Shown: positions 9,275 to 17,887 of the stretch, in pieces
Numbering within the stretch: the stretch's first letter is position 1
Layout of the letters: every line of letters starts with the position of its first letter
Assembly: GCA_902597335.1 (NCBI GenBank)
Contig: CACJXK010000001.1
Coordinates: 1 to 64,000, forward strand
Reading direction: 5' to 3'
DNA length: 64,000 nt
Source of the DNA: an uncultured Pelagibacteraceae bacterium
GTDB taxonomy: Bacteria > Pseudomonadota > Alphaproteobacteria > Pelagibacterales > Pelagibacteraceae
Notes under the pieces: model-generated
What the model saw: the letters and a program-made list of their open reading frames with translations, nothing else
What the model was told of the DNA's origin: nothing
Databases searched by the model: none
Program-made: the position numbers and the translations under genes

Positions 9275-10360
9275 ATGGGTGTTTTTGATAATTTTACAGG
9301 TCTATTTTTATCAGTTTGGGAAAAAGGAATATTGGGTGTTAATTTTGTAGAGATCTTAATAGGTCTTGGCATATTCTTTATATTCCTAGTTTTTAGAGGC
9401 CTTATCAGTAAATTAGTAATAAGAAAATTAGAACTAATTTCAAAAAGAACTACCAATAAACTTGATGATACTTTTGTTAAGGCAATGGAGGGACCAGCAA
9501 GATTTCTTCCAATTGTTTTAGGGGTATTTTTTGCAAGTTATTATATGTCTTTTTCAGAGGACACCAGATTATTTTTAGATAATGTAAATAGAACTTTAAT
9601 TACAATTCTACTTTTTTGGATTATCCATCAAATAATTGAGCCTATCTCTTACATTCTCAGTGGTTTTGATAAAATTTTAACTAGAGAACTAATCGGTTGG
9701 ATCATTAAATCACTTAAAATTTTAATTTTAATTTTAGGTGCTGCAGCAGTTTTAGAATTATGGGGAATAAAAATTGGACCAATAATAGCCGGACTAGGTT
9801 TATTTGGTGTTGCTGTCGCATTAGGAGCTCAAGACTTATTTAAAAATTTGATTTCAGGAATTTTAGTTCTTGTAGAGAAAAGATTTAAGATGGGTGATTG
9901 GATTGAAGTTGAGGGTATAATTGAGGGTGTAGTAGAAAAAATAGGTTTTCGATCAACCGTTATAAGAAAATTTGATAAATCTTTAGCCATTATACCTAAT
10001 TTTCAGTTTGCAGAAAATGCTGTTATAAATAAAAGTCAAATAACTAATTGGAGAATTAGTTGGACGATAACTCTTCAATACGACTCAACGGTAGAACAAT
10101 TAAAAACTATTAGAAATGAGATAGAGAATTTTATTAATCATTCAGAAGATTATGATACAGCTGTTGGAGTATCAGTAAGAGTTGATAAATTTTCTGATAG
10201 CTCAATAGATATGTATGTGAGATGTTACACAAAAACAAATAGTTGGAGTGAAATGTTATTAGTAAAGGAAAGACTTGCAATTAAGATTAAAGAGATTGTA
10301 GAAAGTAACAAAGCCTCTTTTGCTTTCCCAAGTACATCTATTTATGTAGAAAAGAAATGA
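9275..10360 (+). CDS. MscS-family mechanosensitive channel
   Basis: A 361-residue inner-membrane protein with several N-terminal helices. It has the MscS pore-helix signature GPIIAGLGLFGVAVALGAQDLFKNLISGILVLVEKRFKMGDWIEVEG (about residues 167-214), followed by the beta domain and an alpha/beta C-terminal domain. It is expected to open on membrane tension and release solutes during hypo-osmotic shock. It overlaps the downstream YggT gene by four bases. Confidence 0.93.
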   Translation: MGVFDNFTGLFLSVWEKGILGVNFVEILIGLGIFFIFLVFRGLISKLVIRKLELISKRTTNKLDDTFVKAMEGPARFLPIVLGVFFASYYMSFSEDTRLFLDNVNRTLITILLFWIIHQIIEPISYILSGFDKILTRELIGWIIKSLKILILILGAAAVLELWGIKIGPIIAGLGLFGVAVALGAQDLFKNLISGILVLVEKRFKMGDWIEVEGIIEGVVEKIGFRSTVIRKFDKSLAIIPNFQFAENAVINKSQITNWRISWTITLQYDSTVEQLKTIRNEIENFINHSEDYDTAVGVSVRVDKFSDSSIDMYVRCYTKTNSWSEMLLVKERLAIKIKEIVESNKASFAFPSTSIYVEKK

Positions 10361-10647
10361 TAGCTATATTTTATTTAGTTCTCCAACTTTTGAAATTATA
10401 TTCATATGTTGTGATTGCCAATGTTGTTATTAGCTGGTTAATAGCTTTTAGTGTCTTAAATACATCGAATAGATTTGTTTATTCAATTTTAGAATTTACC
10501 TATAAGCTCACCGATCCAATTCTCAACAAAATCAGGGGTTTTTTACCTAGCCTTGGTGCTTTTGATATATCGCCAATAATTCTTCTTTTGTTGATATGGT
10601 TTATAGAAATGTGTATGAAGCTCTACATAGCACCACTAATTTTTTAA
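10357..10647 (+). CDS. YggT family membrane protein
   Basis: A 96-residue protein with helices near residues 4-33 and 68-92, and between them the family segment LTDPILNKIRGFLPSLGAFDISPII, which matches the YggT consensus (P-x-L-x-x-I-R ... G-x-x-D-x-S-P). Its function is unclear. Its start overlaps the MscS stop codon and folD follows four bases later. Confidence 0.88.
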   Translation: MIAIFYLVLQLLKLYSYVVIANVVISWLIAFSVLNTSNRFVYSILEFTYKLTDPILNKIRGFLPSLGAFDISPIILLLLIWFIEMCMKLYIAPLIF

Positions 10648-10651
10648 TATC

Positions 10652-11500
10652 ATGATTTTAATTGACGGAAAAAAACAATCTGCTGAACTAAGAGAAGAAC
10701 TAAAACATGAAGTTGAGGGTTTAAAACAGAAATACAATAAAGTTCCTGGTCTAACAGTAATTTTAATTGGGGACTTAGCCCCAAGCCAAATTTATGTAAG
10801 AAATAAAGAAAAATCAGCAAAACAAGTTGGTTTAAAATCAGAAGTTATAAAATATCCAGATACAGTAGACGAAAAAACTGTTTTAAATAAAATAGAGGAA
10901 CTTAATAAGGATGAAACAGTTTCAGGAATTTTAGTTCAATTACCATTACCCAAACATATCAACAAGCAACATGTTATAGAAACTATCTCACCACATAAGG
11001 ATGTAGATGGTTTACATCCAATGAATGTGGGCAATCTATCGTCTGGATATCAAGGATCAATACCTTGTACACCACTTGGATGTTATTACTTATTAAAAAA
11101 AATTGAACCCAACCTAACGGGAAAAAAAGCTGTTATGATTGGTAGATCAAATCTAAATGGAAAAGCTATGGCGCAGCTTTTACTTCAAGAAGATTGTACA
11201 GTAACGATTACTCATTCAAAAACTAAAGATCTTCAGCATGAGTGCTTAGAGGCAGATGTGATTGTTGCAGCAGTTGGAATTCCTGAACTTATAAAGGGAG
11301 ATTGGGTAAAAAAAGATGCAATAGTTATAGATGTCGGAATAAATAAAACAGAAAATGGTATATTGGGTGATGTAAATTTTGAAGAAGTTTCAAAAGTTGC
11401 AAAAGCTTTAACGCCAGTTCCTGGCGGCGTTGGACCTATGACAATTGCATGTCTTTTGAAAAATACAATTGAGTGTTTTAAAAGAACATTAAATAACTAA
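10652..11500 (+). CDS. folD: Bifunctional methylenetetrahydrofolate dehydrogenase / cyclohydrolase
   Basis: Converts 5,10-methylene-THF to 5,10-methenyl-THF and then 10-formyl-THF. The 282 residues include the catalytic Tyr/Lys pair in YVRNKEKSAKQVG, KDVDGLHPMNVG, the nucleotide-binding IGRSNLNGKAMA and the C-terminal TPVPGGVGPMTIACLL. In SAR11 folate-bound one-carbon units feed oxidation and biosynthesis, and DMSP demethylation (dmdA, later in this window) delivers methyl groups to tetrahydrofolate, a plausible functional link. Confidence 0.97.
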   Translation: MILIDGKKQSAELREELKHEVEGLKQKYNKVPGLTVILIGDLAPSQIYVRNKEKSAKQVGLKSEVIKYPDTVDEKTVLNKIEELNKDETVSGILVQLPLPKHINKQHVIETISPHKDVDGLHPMNVGNLSSGYQGSIPCTPLGCYYLLKKIEPNLTGKKAVMIGRSNLNGKAMAQLLLQEDCTVTITHSKTKDLQHECLEADVIVAAVGIPELIKGDWVKKDAIVIDVGINKTENGILGDVNFEEVSKVAKALTPVPGGVGPMTIACLLKNTIECFKRTLNN

Positions 11501-11566
11501 AGTTTAGTGCCAAAGTAAGCAATTTTAATTGTTATATTTTTTATCTATAATTCTTTATCTTTAGCT

Positions 11567-12565
11567 ATGGAAAAAATACCTTATCATCACTTACCAGACG
11601 GTAGCTTTAGAAACCCAGAGGGCTCACCTGAGAGAAATTCTAATTTCAAATGGTCCTTTAAAGTATTCAACAAAGAAAAGAAAAAACTTAATATGTCTGT
11701 TCCCGATGATCATGTTATTGATAAACAAAGAGTTCTTTCAAATTTAGAAAATTTAAAAAATGATGATTATGTCGGTTGGATTGGACATGCAACTTTCTTA
11801 ATAAAGCTTGGAAATACAACAATTATAACTGATCCTGTCTTTTCAAAAAATGCAGGCCCACTAATTTTTGGTCCAAAAAGATATGTTAAAACAGCCCTCG
11901 ATTTAAATGAAATTCCTAAGACAGACTTATTTCTTCTAACTCATAATCATTACGATCATCAAGATATGAATACAATTAGAAGATTTCCTTTTAAGGATGC
12001 AAAAGTTTTACTTCCTCTAAAGCTTGGAAAGTATTTCATGCGAAATAGCTACAAAGATGTGAAGGAAATGGATTGGTATGATGAAATTAAAGTTAATGAA
12101 GACCTTAAAGTAACATTGTTACCAGCAGTTCACTGGTCAAAAAGAAGCTTAACAGATACAAATAAAACTTTATGGGGAAACTTTTTGATTGAGTATAAGA
12201 ATAAAAAGATACTCTTTGCTTGTGACACAGGAGTTGGAAACATTTATAAAGAGTTAGGTGAAAAATATGGACCTATTGATTTAACGCTTATAAACATTGG
12301 GGCTTATAATTTTTATCCATTATCACCTAATAAAGATAAATCCTCTTACCATACCAACCCTGAAGAGGCTTTAAGTGTTGCAAGAGACCTTAAAAGTAAA
12401 AAAGTTTTAGGGATGCATTGGGGTACTTTTGTTTTATCTTTGGAGCCAATAATGGAGCCACCAGTTAGATTTAAAGATAATGCAGAAAAATATGGTTTTA
12501 AAAAAGAAGAAGCAATTATTTTTAAAATTGGTGAATTTCAGTCTTTAAAAAATTTAGGAATTTAA
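11567..12565 (+). CDS. Metallo-beta-lactamase fold hydrolase (NAPE-PLD/UlaG-like)
   Basis: A 332-residue soluble enzyme. The metal-binding motif is THNHYDHQD (HxHxDH, near residue 126), preceded by VGWIGHATFLIKLGNTTIITDPVFS, with the later His/Asp residues in VHWSKRSL, FACDTGVG and GMHWGTF. This layout is that of the lipoprotein/NAPE-PLD-like branch, whose substrates range from phospholipids to lactones. The true substrate cannot be read from the sequence. A 66-base gap separates it from folD. Confidence 0.85.
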   Translation: MEKIPYHHLPDGSFRNPEGSPERNSNFKWSFKVFNKEKKKLNMSVPDDHVIDKQRVLSNLENLKNDDYVGWIGHATFLIKLGNTTIITDPVFSKNAGPLIFGPKRYVKTALDLNEIPKTDLFLLTHNHYDHQDMNTIRRFPFKDAKVLLPLKLGKYFMRNSYKDVKEMDWYDEIKVNEDLKVTLLPAVHWSKRSLTDTNKTLWGNFLIEYKNKKILFACDTGVGNIYKELGEKYGPIDLTLINIGAYNFYPLSPNKDKSSYHTNPEEALSVARDLKSKKVLGMHWGTFVLSLEPIMEPPVRFKDNAEKYGFKKEEAIIFKIGEFQSLKNLGI

Positions 12566-12798
12566 CAACAGCCGCAAGTTTTTTTTGGCTTACTTTTTTC
12601 CTCTTTTAATAATTTTTCTTCAGCTTTTGCTATTTCTAGTTCTCGTGCACTTTCTTCTAAAGCAGTTTTTTCTTGCAAAAGTTTGTTTTCAAAATATGCA
12701 TAAAGAGAGTTAAAACCTAGCTTAGAAGCTTTTTTTTCTTCATAGTTTCTTCTTCCCTTTAAATTTTCAATTAATTCTAATATTTGTGGGTTTTGCAT
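12562..12798 (-). CDS. Small helical protein with a C-terminal CGCC tail
   Basis: A 78-residue, highly charged, apparently all-helical protein. Residues 15-65 could form a coiled coil (many Glu/Lys with spaced Leu). It ends in KPKKTCGCC, three cysteines within four residues at the extreme C-terminus. Such a tail could bind a metal or carry a thiol modification. It converges on the metallo-beta-lactamase-fold gene with its stop codon overlapping by four bases. I recognise no family. Confidence 0.75.
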   Translation of the reverse strand: MQNPQILELIENLKGRRNYEEKKASKLGFNSLYAYFENKLLQEKTALEESARELEIAKAEEKLLKEEKSKPKKTCGCC

Positions 12799-12839
12799 GT
12801 TATTTTTATCTCATAAATTAAAAAAATTTCAATTACAAT

Positions 12840-13982
12840 TTATTCAAGATTTTCAACTATTTTAGGAATATATTTTTTAAAGTTAAAAAAACCTTTGTTA
12901 CAAAACTTCCATGAATTTTGATCTAATTTTCTATAAAGAAACTCAATATTTTTTAGCGAGTTTTGATTTATGTAATCTAAATTTTCTCCAACAGTTGGAT
13001 AAAGGCAGTAACAACCTTCCAAGTTTTTAATTTCGTTTATATCAATAATCTCACAATTAATTGATTTTTCCTCTAACCTTTTCTTTTGTTCTTCAATCAA
13101 ACTATCTTTAAAATTCACTACATTTTCACTGAGTTTAATATTTCTATTTTCATTTTTATTATTAATAAGAAGAATTTTTTTGAATTTTTGAATTACAAAG
13201 TCAGTGATTTCAAATGCTAAGTTATTTTCAAAAACAAGTAAGTTTTTTTCTTCAATATTTATCGGATTTTCAAAAGTTTTATGTAGAATAGTATAATTTT
13301 TATCACTTATTTTTGGGGGTGCATTTTCATTAAGTTTTATATTTTCAAATCTATTATTTGTAAATTTTTTAATGTTCCATTCACTTGCAAGATAATGTTT
13401 CCCTTGTGTTTGAATACCTGCAACCCAGCGCCAGCCCAAGGTATTAGATGCAGTATCACCATCGTATAAGTGTTGCAAAAAAAATTCAGCACCAAGTTGC
13501 CAAGGTAAGTCTAGTGTAAATATCCAAATGCTCGCAAACCACATCCTGGTATGATTATGCAAATAATTATAAGTCTTAAGTTCATTTACCCATTCATTGA
13601 AGCATTCAATTTCAGTATTACCCTTAATGGCATTTAAGTAATTTTTATTATCTTTAAATTCTTCTTTAACTCTTTTTAAATCTATTAAATAATCATCCCA
13701 AACTCCTGATCTTAGTTCCAACCAACCTTTCCAATATGTTCGCCACAAAACTTCTTGAATAAATTTTTCATTTTTTGAAAAGGAAAATCTTTCCAGCGCT
13801 TTACTTATCACTTCTTTTTCATTAATCACTCCATGTGTAATATATGGTGATAAGCAAGATGTATTTGATTGTTTATCAGGACCAAAATCAAAATTTCTTA
13901 ATTTTGAATATTCTTCAAGATTATTTTTAATAAAATTATTTAAGTTTTCAATAGCCGAAGCTCTTGTCGTTTTAAATTCCAT
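12840..13982 (-). CDS. Photolyase/cryptochrome-like flavoprotein without the N-terminal antenna domain
   Basis: A 380-residue protein that starts directly in the photolyase FAD-binding domain. Motifs are TSCLSPYITHG (41-51), EVLWRTYW (77-84), YLHNHTRMWFASIW (140-153), LYDGDTASNTLGWRWVAGIQ (172-191) and GKHYLASEWNIKKF (194-207), which match the FAD pocket of class I photolyases. The usual N-terminal alpha/beta domain is missing. Instead residues about 247-340 alternate beta-like (LLVFENN, KILLINN, CEIIDI, CYCLYPT) and helical segments. It may repair UV lesions or act as a photoreceptor; which one is not clear. It lies six bases from argG. Confidence 0.85.
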   Translation of the reverse strand: MEFKTTRASAIENLNNFIKNNLEEYSKLRNFDFGPDKQSNTSCLSPYITHGVINEKEVISKALERFSFSKNEKFIQEVLWRTYWKGWLELRSGVWDDYLIDLKRVKEEFKDNKNYLNAIKGNTEIECFNEWVNELKTYNYLHNHTRMWFASIWIFTLDLPWQLGAEFFLQHLYDGDTASNTLGWRWVAGIQTQGKHYLASEWNIKKFTNNRFENIKLNENAPPKISDKNYTILHKTFENPINIEEKNLLVFENNLAFEITDFVIQKFKKILLINNKNENRNIKLSENVVNFKDSLIEEQKKRLEEKSINCEIIDINEIKNLEGCYCLYPTVGENLDYINQNSLKNIEFLYRKLDQNSWKFCNKGFFNFKKYIPKIVENLE

Positions 13983-13987
13983 TTTTT

Positions 13988-15172
13988 TTATCTTAATTTT
14001 TTTTTATGAAAGTTAATAAATCTTTCTACATTTGATTTATTAAAAGTTTTATTTTCCTCGAAAGAAACTTTTTTCATTGAATAAGCATTACTTGAAGTTT
14101 GTCTTGATTGAATCGTAACATTTCCTTTATAAAGTTTGAGTTTTACTGATCCATTTACTTTATTTTTCTTCAAATCAACAATCTTTTGTAGTTTAAATCG
14201 TTCCTTTGAATACCAATAACCATTATAAACAAGCTCCGCATATCTAGGCATAACCTCATCTTTTTTATGCATTGTATCTTTATCTAAAGTTACAGACTCA
14301 ATTGCTCTATGTGCAACTAGTAATAATGTTCCTCCTGGAGTTTCGTAAACTCCTCTTGATTTTATTCCAATAAATCTATTCTCGACTAAATCCACTCTTC
14401 CTATCCCATTTTTTCCAGCTAATTGATTTAGTTTATCCAAAACTTTTGCAGGAGATAATTTTTTTCCATTTAAACCAATAGGGTCACCGTTTTTGTAATT
14501 AATACTGATAAAGCTTGGTTTATTTGGAGCCTTTTCAGGAGAAGTTGTTCTTTGAAAAATAAATTCAGGTGCAGAATTTTTAGGATTTTCTAAAACTTTT
14601 CCCTCTGTTGAAGTATGAAATAAATTATCATCAACTGAGAATGGTGGCGCACCTTTTTTATCTTTTGGAATAGGTATTCCATGTTTTTTTGCATAATTAA
14701 TTAGATCTGTTCTTGATTTTAATTTCCAAATTCTCCATGGCGCAATTATTTTAATTTTAGGACCAAAGTAATGATATCCCAATTCAAATCTAACTTGATC
14801 ATTTCCTTTTCCTGTCGAGCCATGTGAGACAGCATAAGCATTAAATTTTTTAGCTACTCTAATTTGATCTTTTGCAATTAGTGGTCTTGCTATGGATGTA
14901 CCTAATAAATAAACACCTTCATAAAGAGCATGACCTCTTATCATTGGGTAAACATAATCCTTAACAAAAATATTTTTTAGATCTTGAATTATGATTCTTT
15001 TAACACCCAATTTTTTTGCATTCTTTATTATTTTATTTCTATCCATTTCCTGCCCAACATCAGCAGTGTATGCTATAACTTCAGCATCATAATTTTCTTG
15101 AAGCCATTTAAGAATGATAGACGTATCCAAACCACCTGAATAGGCGAGCACAATCTTCTTTCGTTTTTTCAT
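13988..15172 (-). CDS. argG: Argininosuccinate synthase
   Basis: Joins citrulline and aspartate with ATP to argininosuccinate in arginine synthesis. The 394 residues start with the PP-loop VLAYSGGLDTSIILKWL. They contain YTADVGQE, the citrulline/aspartate-binding AVSHGSTGKGNDQVRFE and IAPWRIW, and a full C-terminal helix region. The photolyase-like gene follows six bases downstream, and the IalB-like gene ends immediately before its ATG. Confidence 0.97.
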   Translation of the reverse strand: MKKRKKIVLAYSGGLDTSIILKWLQENYDAEVIAYTADVGQEMDRNKIIKNAKKLGVKRIIIQDLKNIFVKDYVYPMIRGHALYEGVYLLGTSIARPLIAKDQIRVAKKFNAYAVSHGSTGKGNDQVRFELGYHYFGPKIKIIAPWRIWKLKSRTDLINYAKKHGIPIPKDKKGAPPFSVDDNLFHTSTEGKVLENPKNSAPEFIFQRTTSPEKAPNKPSFISINYKNGDPIGLNGKKLSPAKVLDKLNQLAGKNGIGRVDLVENRFIGIKSRGVYETPGGTLLLVAHRAIESVTLDKDTMHKKDEVMPRYAELVYNGYWYSKERFKLQKIVDLKKNKVNGSVKLKLYKGNVTIQSRQTSSNAYSMKKVSFEENKTFNKSNVERFINFHKKKLR

Positions 15173-15685
15173 TTAAGTGCAGTTTTTTTTTGCAGCGTTA
15201 TAAGCTTTGGTAAAACCCATCAATGAATAGTCATCTGTAGTTCTTGTGCCACTTTGTTTGTAGGCTGTTATCATCAGCCTTGAGGCCTTTTTCATTCTTT
15301 TAATAATTTTTTGCTCTGTTTTTCCATTTGAAATCCATGCAAATTTATTTTGAGGTAAGTCAAACTCAAATTTTGATTTTCCAGATGTAGCTAATATTGC
15401 ATTTTGTGAATTAAATTCATAACCAGAAGTTATGCTCACCTCATCAGAAATTTTATCCTCAGGTCTAAAGGACACAAATAATCTTGCTTCTCTGTTGCTT
15501 GCTTTAGGAGACTGGCTTACTGGTATAGAATAAGCAAAACAGATTTTTCCAGTTTCATTAAAAACTGCAACAGCATTCCAATCTTTAAAAGTTCCTAATT
15601 TTGTTAAGTCTTCTGACTGGACAGATGTCATTAGAAATACTGTCAATATAAATGTTTTTAAAAATAATTTTTTAATTATGGGCAT
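15173..15685 (-). CDS. Secreted IalB-like protein
   Basis: A 170-residue protein with an N-terminal signal peptide (hydrophobic residues about 9-21, likely cut near VQS-ED). The mature part contains FKDWNAVAVFNETGKICFAYSIPVSQSP and the paired-cysteine, beta-rich layout of the invasion associated locus B family, widespread in free-living Alphaproteobacteria despite the name. The role is unknown, presumably periplasmic. It overlaps the reductase gene upstream by ten bases. Confidence 0.75.
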   Translation of the reverse strand: MPIIKKLFLKTFILTVFLMTSVQSEDLTKLGTFKDWNAVAVFNETGKICFAYSIPVSQSPKASNREARLFVSFRPEDKISDEVSITSGYEFNSQNAILATSGKSKFEFDLPQNKFAWISNGKTEQKIIKRMKKASRLMITAYKQSGTRTTDDYSLMGFTKAYNAAKKNCT

Positions 15686-16710
15686 GGATTAGGATATTTT
15701 TTTTGTACATTATTTATTTCTTTAATTACTTCACTATCAAGATTCACTTTTACACTTTCTACGTTAGTTTTCAACTGCTCCATAGTTGTTGCTCCAATTA
15801 TCACACTAGTCATAAAGTCTTGTACTTCACAGAATTTTATAGACATTTGACTCATATCTAGTTCAAATTTCTGACTAATTTTGTAATAATCTTCAACTGC
15901 ATTTTCCATATTTGGCTTTCTATATCTTGTCCAAAAATCAAAATCTCTCTCCATTCGTGACCCTTTAGGAAACTGTTTATTTCTATATTTTCCGCTAAGG
16001 TAACCACTTGCAAGTGGTGAATAAGCTAAACATCCAATGTTCTCCCTTATTGATACTTCAGCTAACCCTACTTCATAAGATCTATTTAGCAGACTGTATG
16101 GATTTTGAATTGCCATCATTCTTGGAAGGTCTTTATCTTTTGCAAGTTGAAGATAATTCATTACTCCCCATGGAGTTTCATTTGATAAACCAACATATCT
16201 AATTTTGCCTTGTTCAATAAATTTTTTTAAGTTTTCCAGAATATCTTCAAATTTATTCCAGTCGTTTTCCTTGTGTTCGTAACCTAATTTTCCAAAGTTA
16301 TTTACGTTTCTTTCGGGCCAATGTAATTGATAAAGATCGATATAATCAGTTTTTAATCTTTTTAAACTTCCGTGAAGAGCATCCTCTAGGTTTTTTCCAG
16401 TAAAACTATTTTCTCCATTTCTTATGTATTTTCTGCTAGGGCCACCCACTTTGGATGCTAATATTACATCTTTTCTTTTTTTTGTTTCCTCAAACCAATT
16501 TCCAATAATAGTTTCTGTATGGCCGTATGTTTCAGCTTTTGGCGGAACTGCATAGAGTTCAGCTGTATCCCAAAAATTAACCCCATTTTCTAATGAGTAA
16601 TTCATTTGTTCAAAAGCTTCACTTTGGGTATTTTGTTCACCCCAAGTCATTGTTCCAAGACAGATTGTGCTTACATTTATGTCAGTATTTCCTAGTTTTT
16701 TATAATTCAT
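15676..16710 (-). CDS. Aldo/keto reductase, Tas-like
   Basis: A 344-residue NADP(H)-dependent oxidoreductase with a TIM barrel. The opening MNYKKLGNTDINVSTICLGTMTWGEQN, DTAELYAVPPKAETYGHTE with the catalytic Tyr, the Lys in VILASKVGGPSR and the LYQLHWPER segment closely follow E. coli Tas. It probably reduces aldehydes or ketones of unknown identity. It starts 76 bases from the divergent BI-1 gene and overlaps the downstream IalB-like gene. Confidence 0.9.
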   Translation of the reverse strand: MNYKKLGNTDINVSTICLGTMTWGEQNTQSEAFEQMNYSLENGVNFWDTAELYAVPPKAETYGHTETIIGNWFEETKKRKDVILASKVGGPSRKYIRNGENSFTGKNLEDALHGSLKRLKTDYIDLYQLHWPERNVNNFGKLGYEHKENDWNKFEDILENLKKFIEQGKIRYVGLSNETPWGVMNYLQLAKDKDLPRMMAIQNPYSLLNRSYEVGLAEVSIRENIGCLAYSPLASGYLSGKYRNKQFPKGSRMERDFDFWTRYRKPNMENAVEDYYKISQKFELDMSQMSIKFCEVQDFMTSVIIGATTMEQLKTNVESVKVNLDSEVIKEINNVQKKYPNPCP

Positions 16711-16786
16711 GCTCAGTTATATGTAATGTTTGTTACATTTATTTTGACGACTTGAAAATCTCAAAAAAAAAACTTATATAAATATT
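16711..16786. promoter_or_regulatory. Divergent promoter region with an ATGTAA/TTACAT inverted repeat
   Basis: Between the Tas-like gene and the BI-1 gene lies an inverted repeat, ATGTAA-6-TTACAT (16721-16738), with perfect six-base arms. An operator for a dimeric regulator acting on one or both genes is plausible. No clear -35/-10 pair is visible. Confidence 0.4.
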
Positions 16787-17545
16787 ATGGAATTCAATAA
16801 AGAAAATATTCTAAGAAAAGCAACTACCGCCAAACAAACAGTTGTTATGGATGAAGGCCTAAGAGCCTACATGTTAAAAGTCTATAATTATATGGCAACC
16901 GGTGTATTGCTAACTGGTATAATTGCACTTTTATCGTTCAAAATGTCTGTTGTAACAGACCCAAATGGTGCGATTGTTGGACTAACTGAATTTGGAAGTG
17001 CAATTTATTTATCTGGATTGAAATGGATTGTAATGCTGGCTCCTTTAGGGATTGTATTCTATATGAGTTTTGGAATAAATAAAATGAGCGCATCTAGAGC
17101 TCAAACTACTTTTTGGGTATTTGCAGCTTTAATGGGATTATCACTTTCATCAATTTTACTAGTTTACACAGGTTTGAGTGTAACAAGAGTATTCTTTATT
17201 TCTTCAGCAACTTTTGGTGCTATGAGTATTTATGGTTACACAACAAAAAGAGACTTAACCAAGATGGGATCTTTTTTAATGATGGGTTTAATCGGGGTCA
17301 TAATTGCATCAATAGTCAATATATTTTTAAAGTCATCAATGATGTATTTCGCAATATCAATAATTGGTGTTTTAGTATTTGTAGGTTTAACTGCATATGA
17401 TACGCAAAAGATCAAAAATATGTATGCAGCATCTGACAGTGGTGAGTTAATGGGTAAAAAAGCGGTAATGGGTGCTCTAACTTTATACCTAGACTTTATA
17501 AATCTTTTTATAATGCTTTTAAGATTATTCGGTCAAAGAAGATAA
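16787..17545 (+). CDS. Bax inhibitor-1/YccA family membrane protein
   Basis: A 252-residue inner-membrane protein with seven hydrophobic helices and the BI-1 C-terminal signature GLTAYDTQKIKNMY plus ALTLYLDFINLFIMLLRLFG. Bacterial members act as proton-sensitive Ca2+ leak channels or bind the FtsH protease (YccA). It has a soluble N-terminal lead of about 30 residues, as in other alphaproteobacterial members. It is convergent with the DUF2794 gene at a distance of three bases. Confidence 0.93.
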   Translation: MEFNKENILRKATTAKQTVVMDEGLRAYMLKVYNYMATGVLLTGIIALLSFKMSVVTDPNGAIVGLTEFGSAIYLSGLKWIVMLAPLGIVFYMSFGINKMSASRAQTTFWVFAALMGLSLSSILLVYTGLSVTRVFFISSATFGAMSIYGYTTKRDLTKMGSFLMMGLIGVIIASIVNIFLKSSMMYFAISIIGVLVFVGLTAYDTQKIKNMYAASDSGELMGKKAVMGALTLYLDFINLFIMLLRLFGQRR

Positions 17546-17548
17546 GGC

Positions 17549-17887
17549 CTAAATTTTTTTCCAATCAACTTTATTTAAGAGTATTTTTAAATCGTAAGAA
17601 TTTTTTAAAATTTTACCATTAGTATCTGTAATTAAATATTTAAGATTTTTGTTTGATGGTTTAAAATTTTTACAAATTTTATAAATTGCTTTTTCAGCTG
17701 CGTTTTTAAAAACGCTAAAACTTACCTGTTTTCCCGAAATAGAAAGACCATAGTCTTTCCAATTTCCTGAGGAAACCATTTTTGCATAAAGATCTAATAT
17801 AATTTTTAACTCAGCTCTTTCAAAAAATAGTTTTTTGTTTTCATCTTTATTTACATTATTTACTACTAGTTTTAAGCTTCTATTCAT
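17549..17887 (-). CDS. DUF2794 family protein
   Basis: A 112-residue soluble protein. FFERAELKIILDLYAKMVSSGNWKDYGLSI followed by VSFSVFKNAAEKAIYKICK is the pattern of DUF2794, a small alphaproteobacterial family without known function. It overlaps the yciB gene upstream by eight bases, so the two are co-transcribed. Confidence 0.8.
   Translation of the reverse strand: MNRSLKLVVNNVNKDENKKLFFERAELKIILDLYAKMVSSGNWKDYGLSISGKQVSFSVFKNAAEKAIYKICKNFKPSNKNLKYLITDTNGKILKNSYDLKILLNKVDWKKI

Noticed and set aside
11520..11550. AT-rich inverted repeat CAATT-TT-AATTG followed by T-rich sequence after folD as a terminator
   Set aside because: The stem is short and has only one G-C pair, so a functional intrinsic terminator is doubtful; not listed as a feature.
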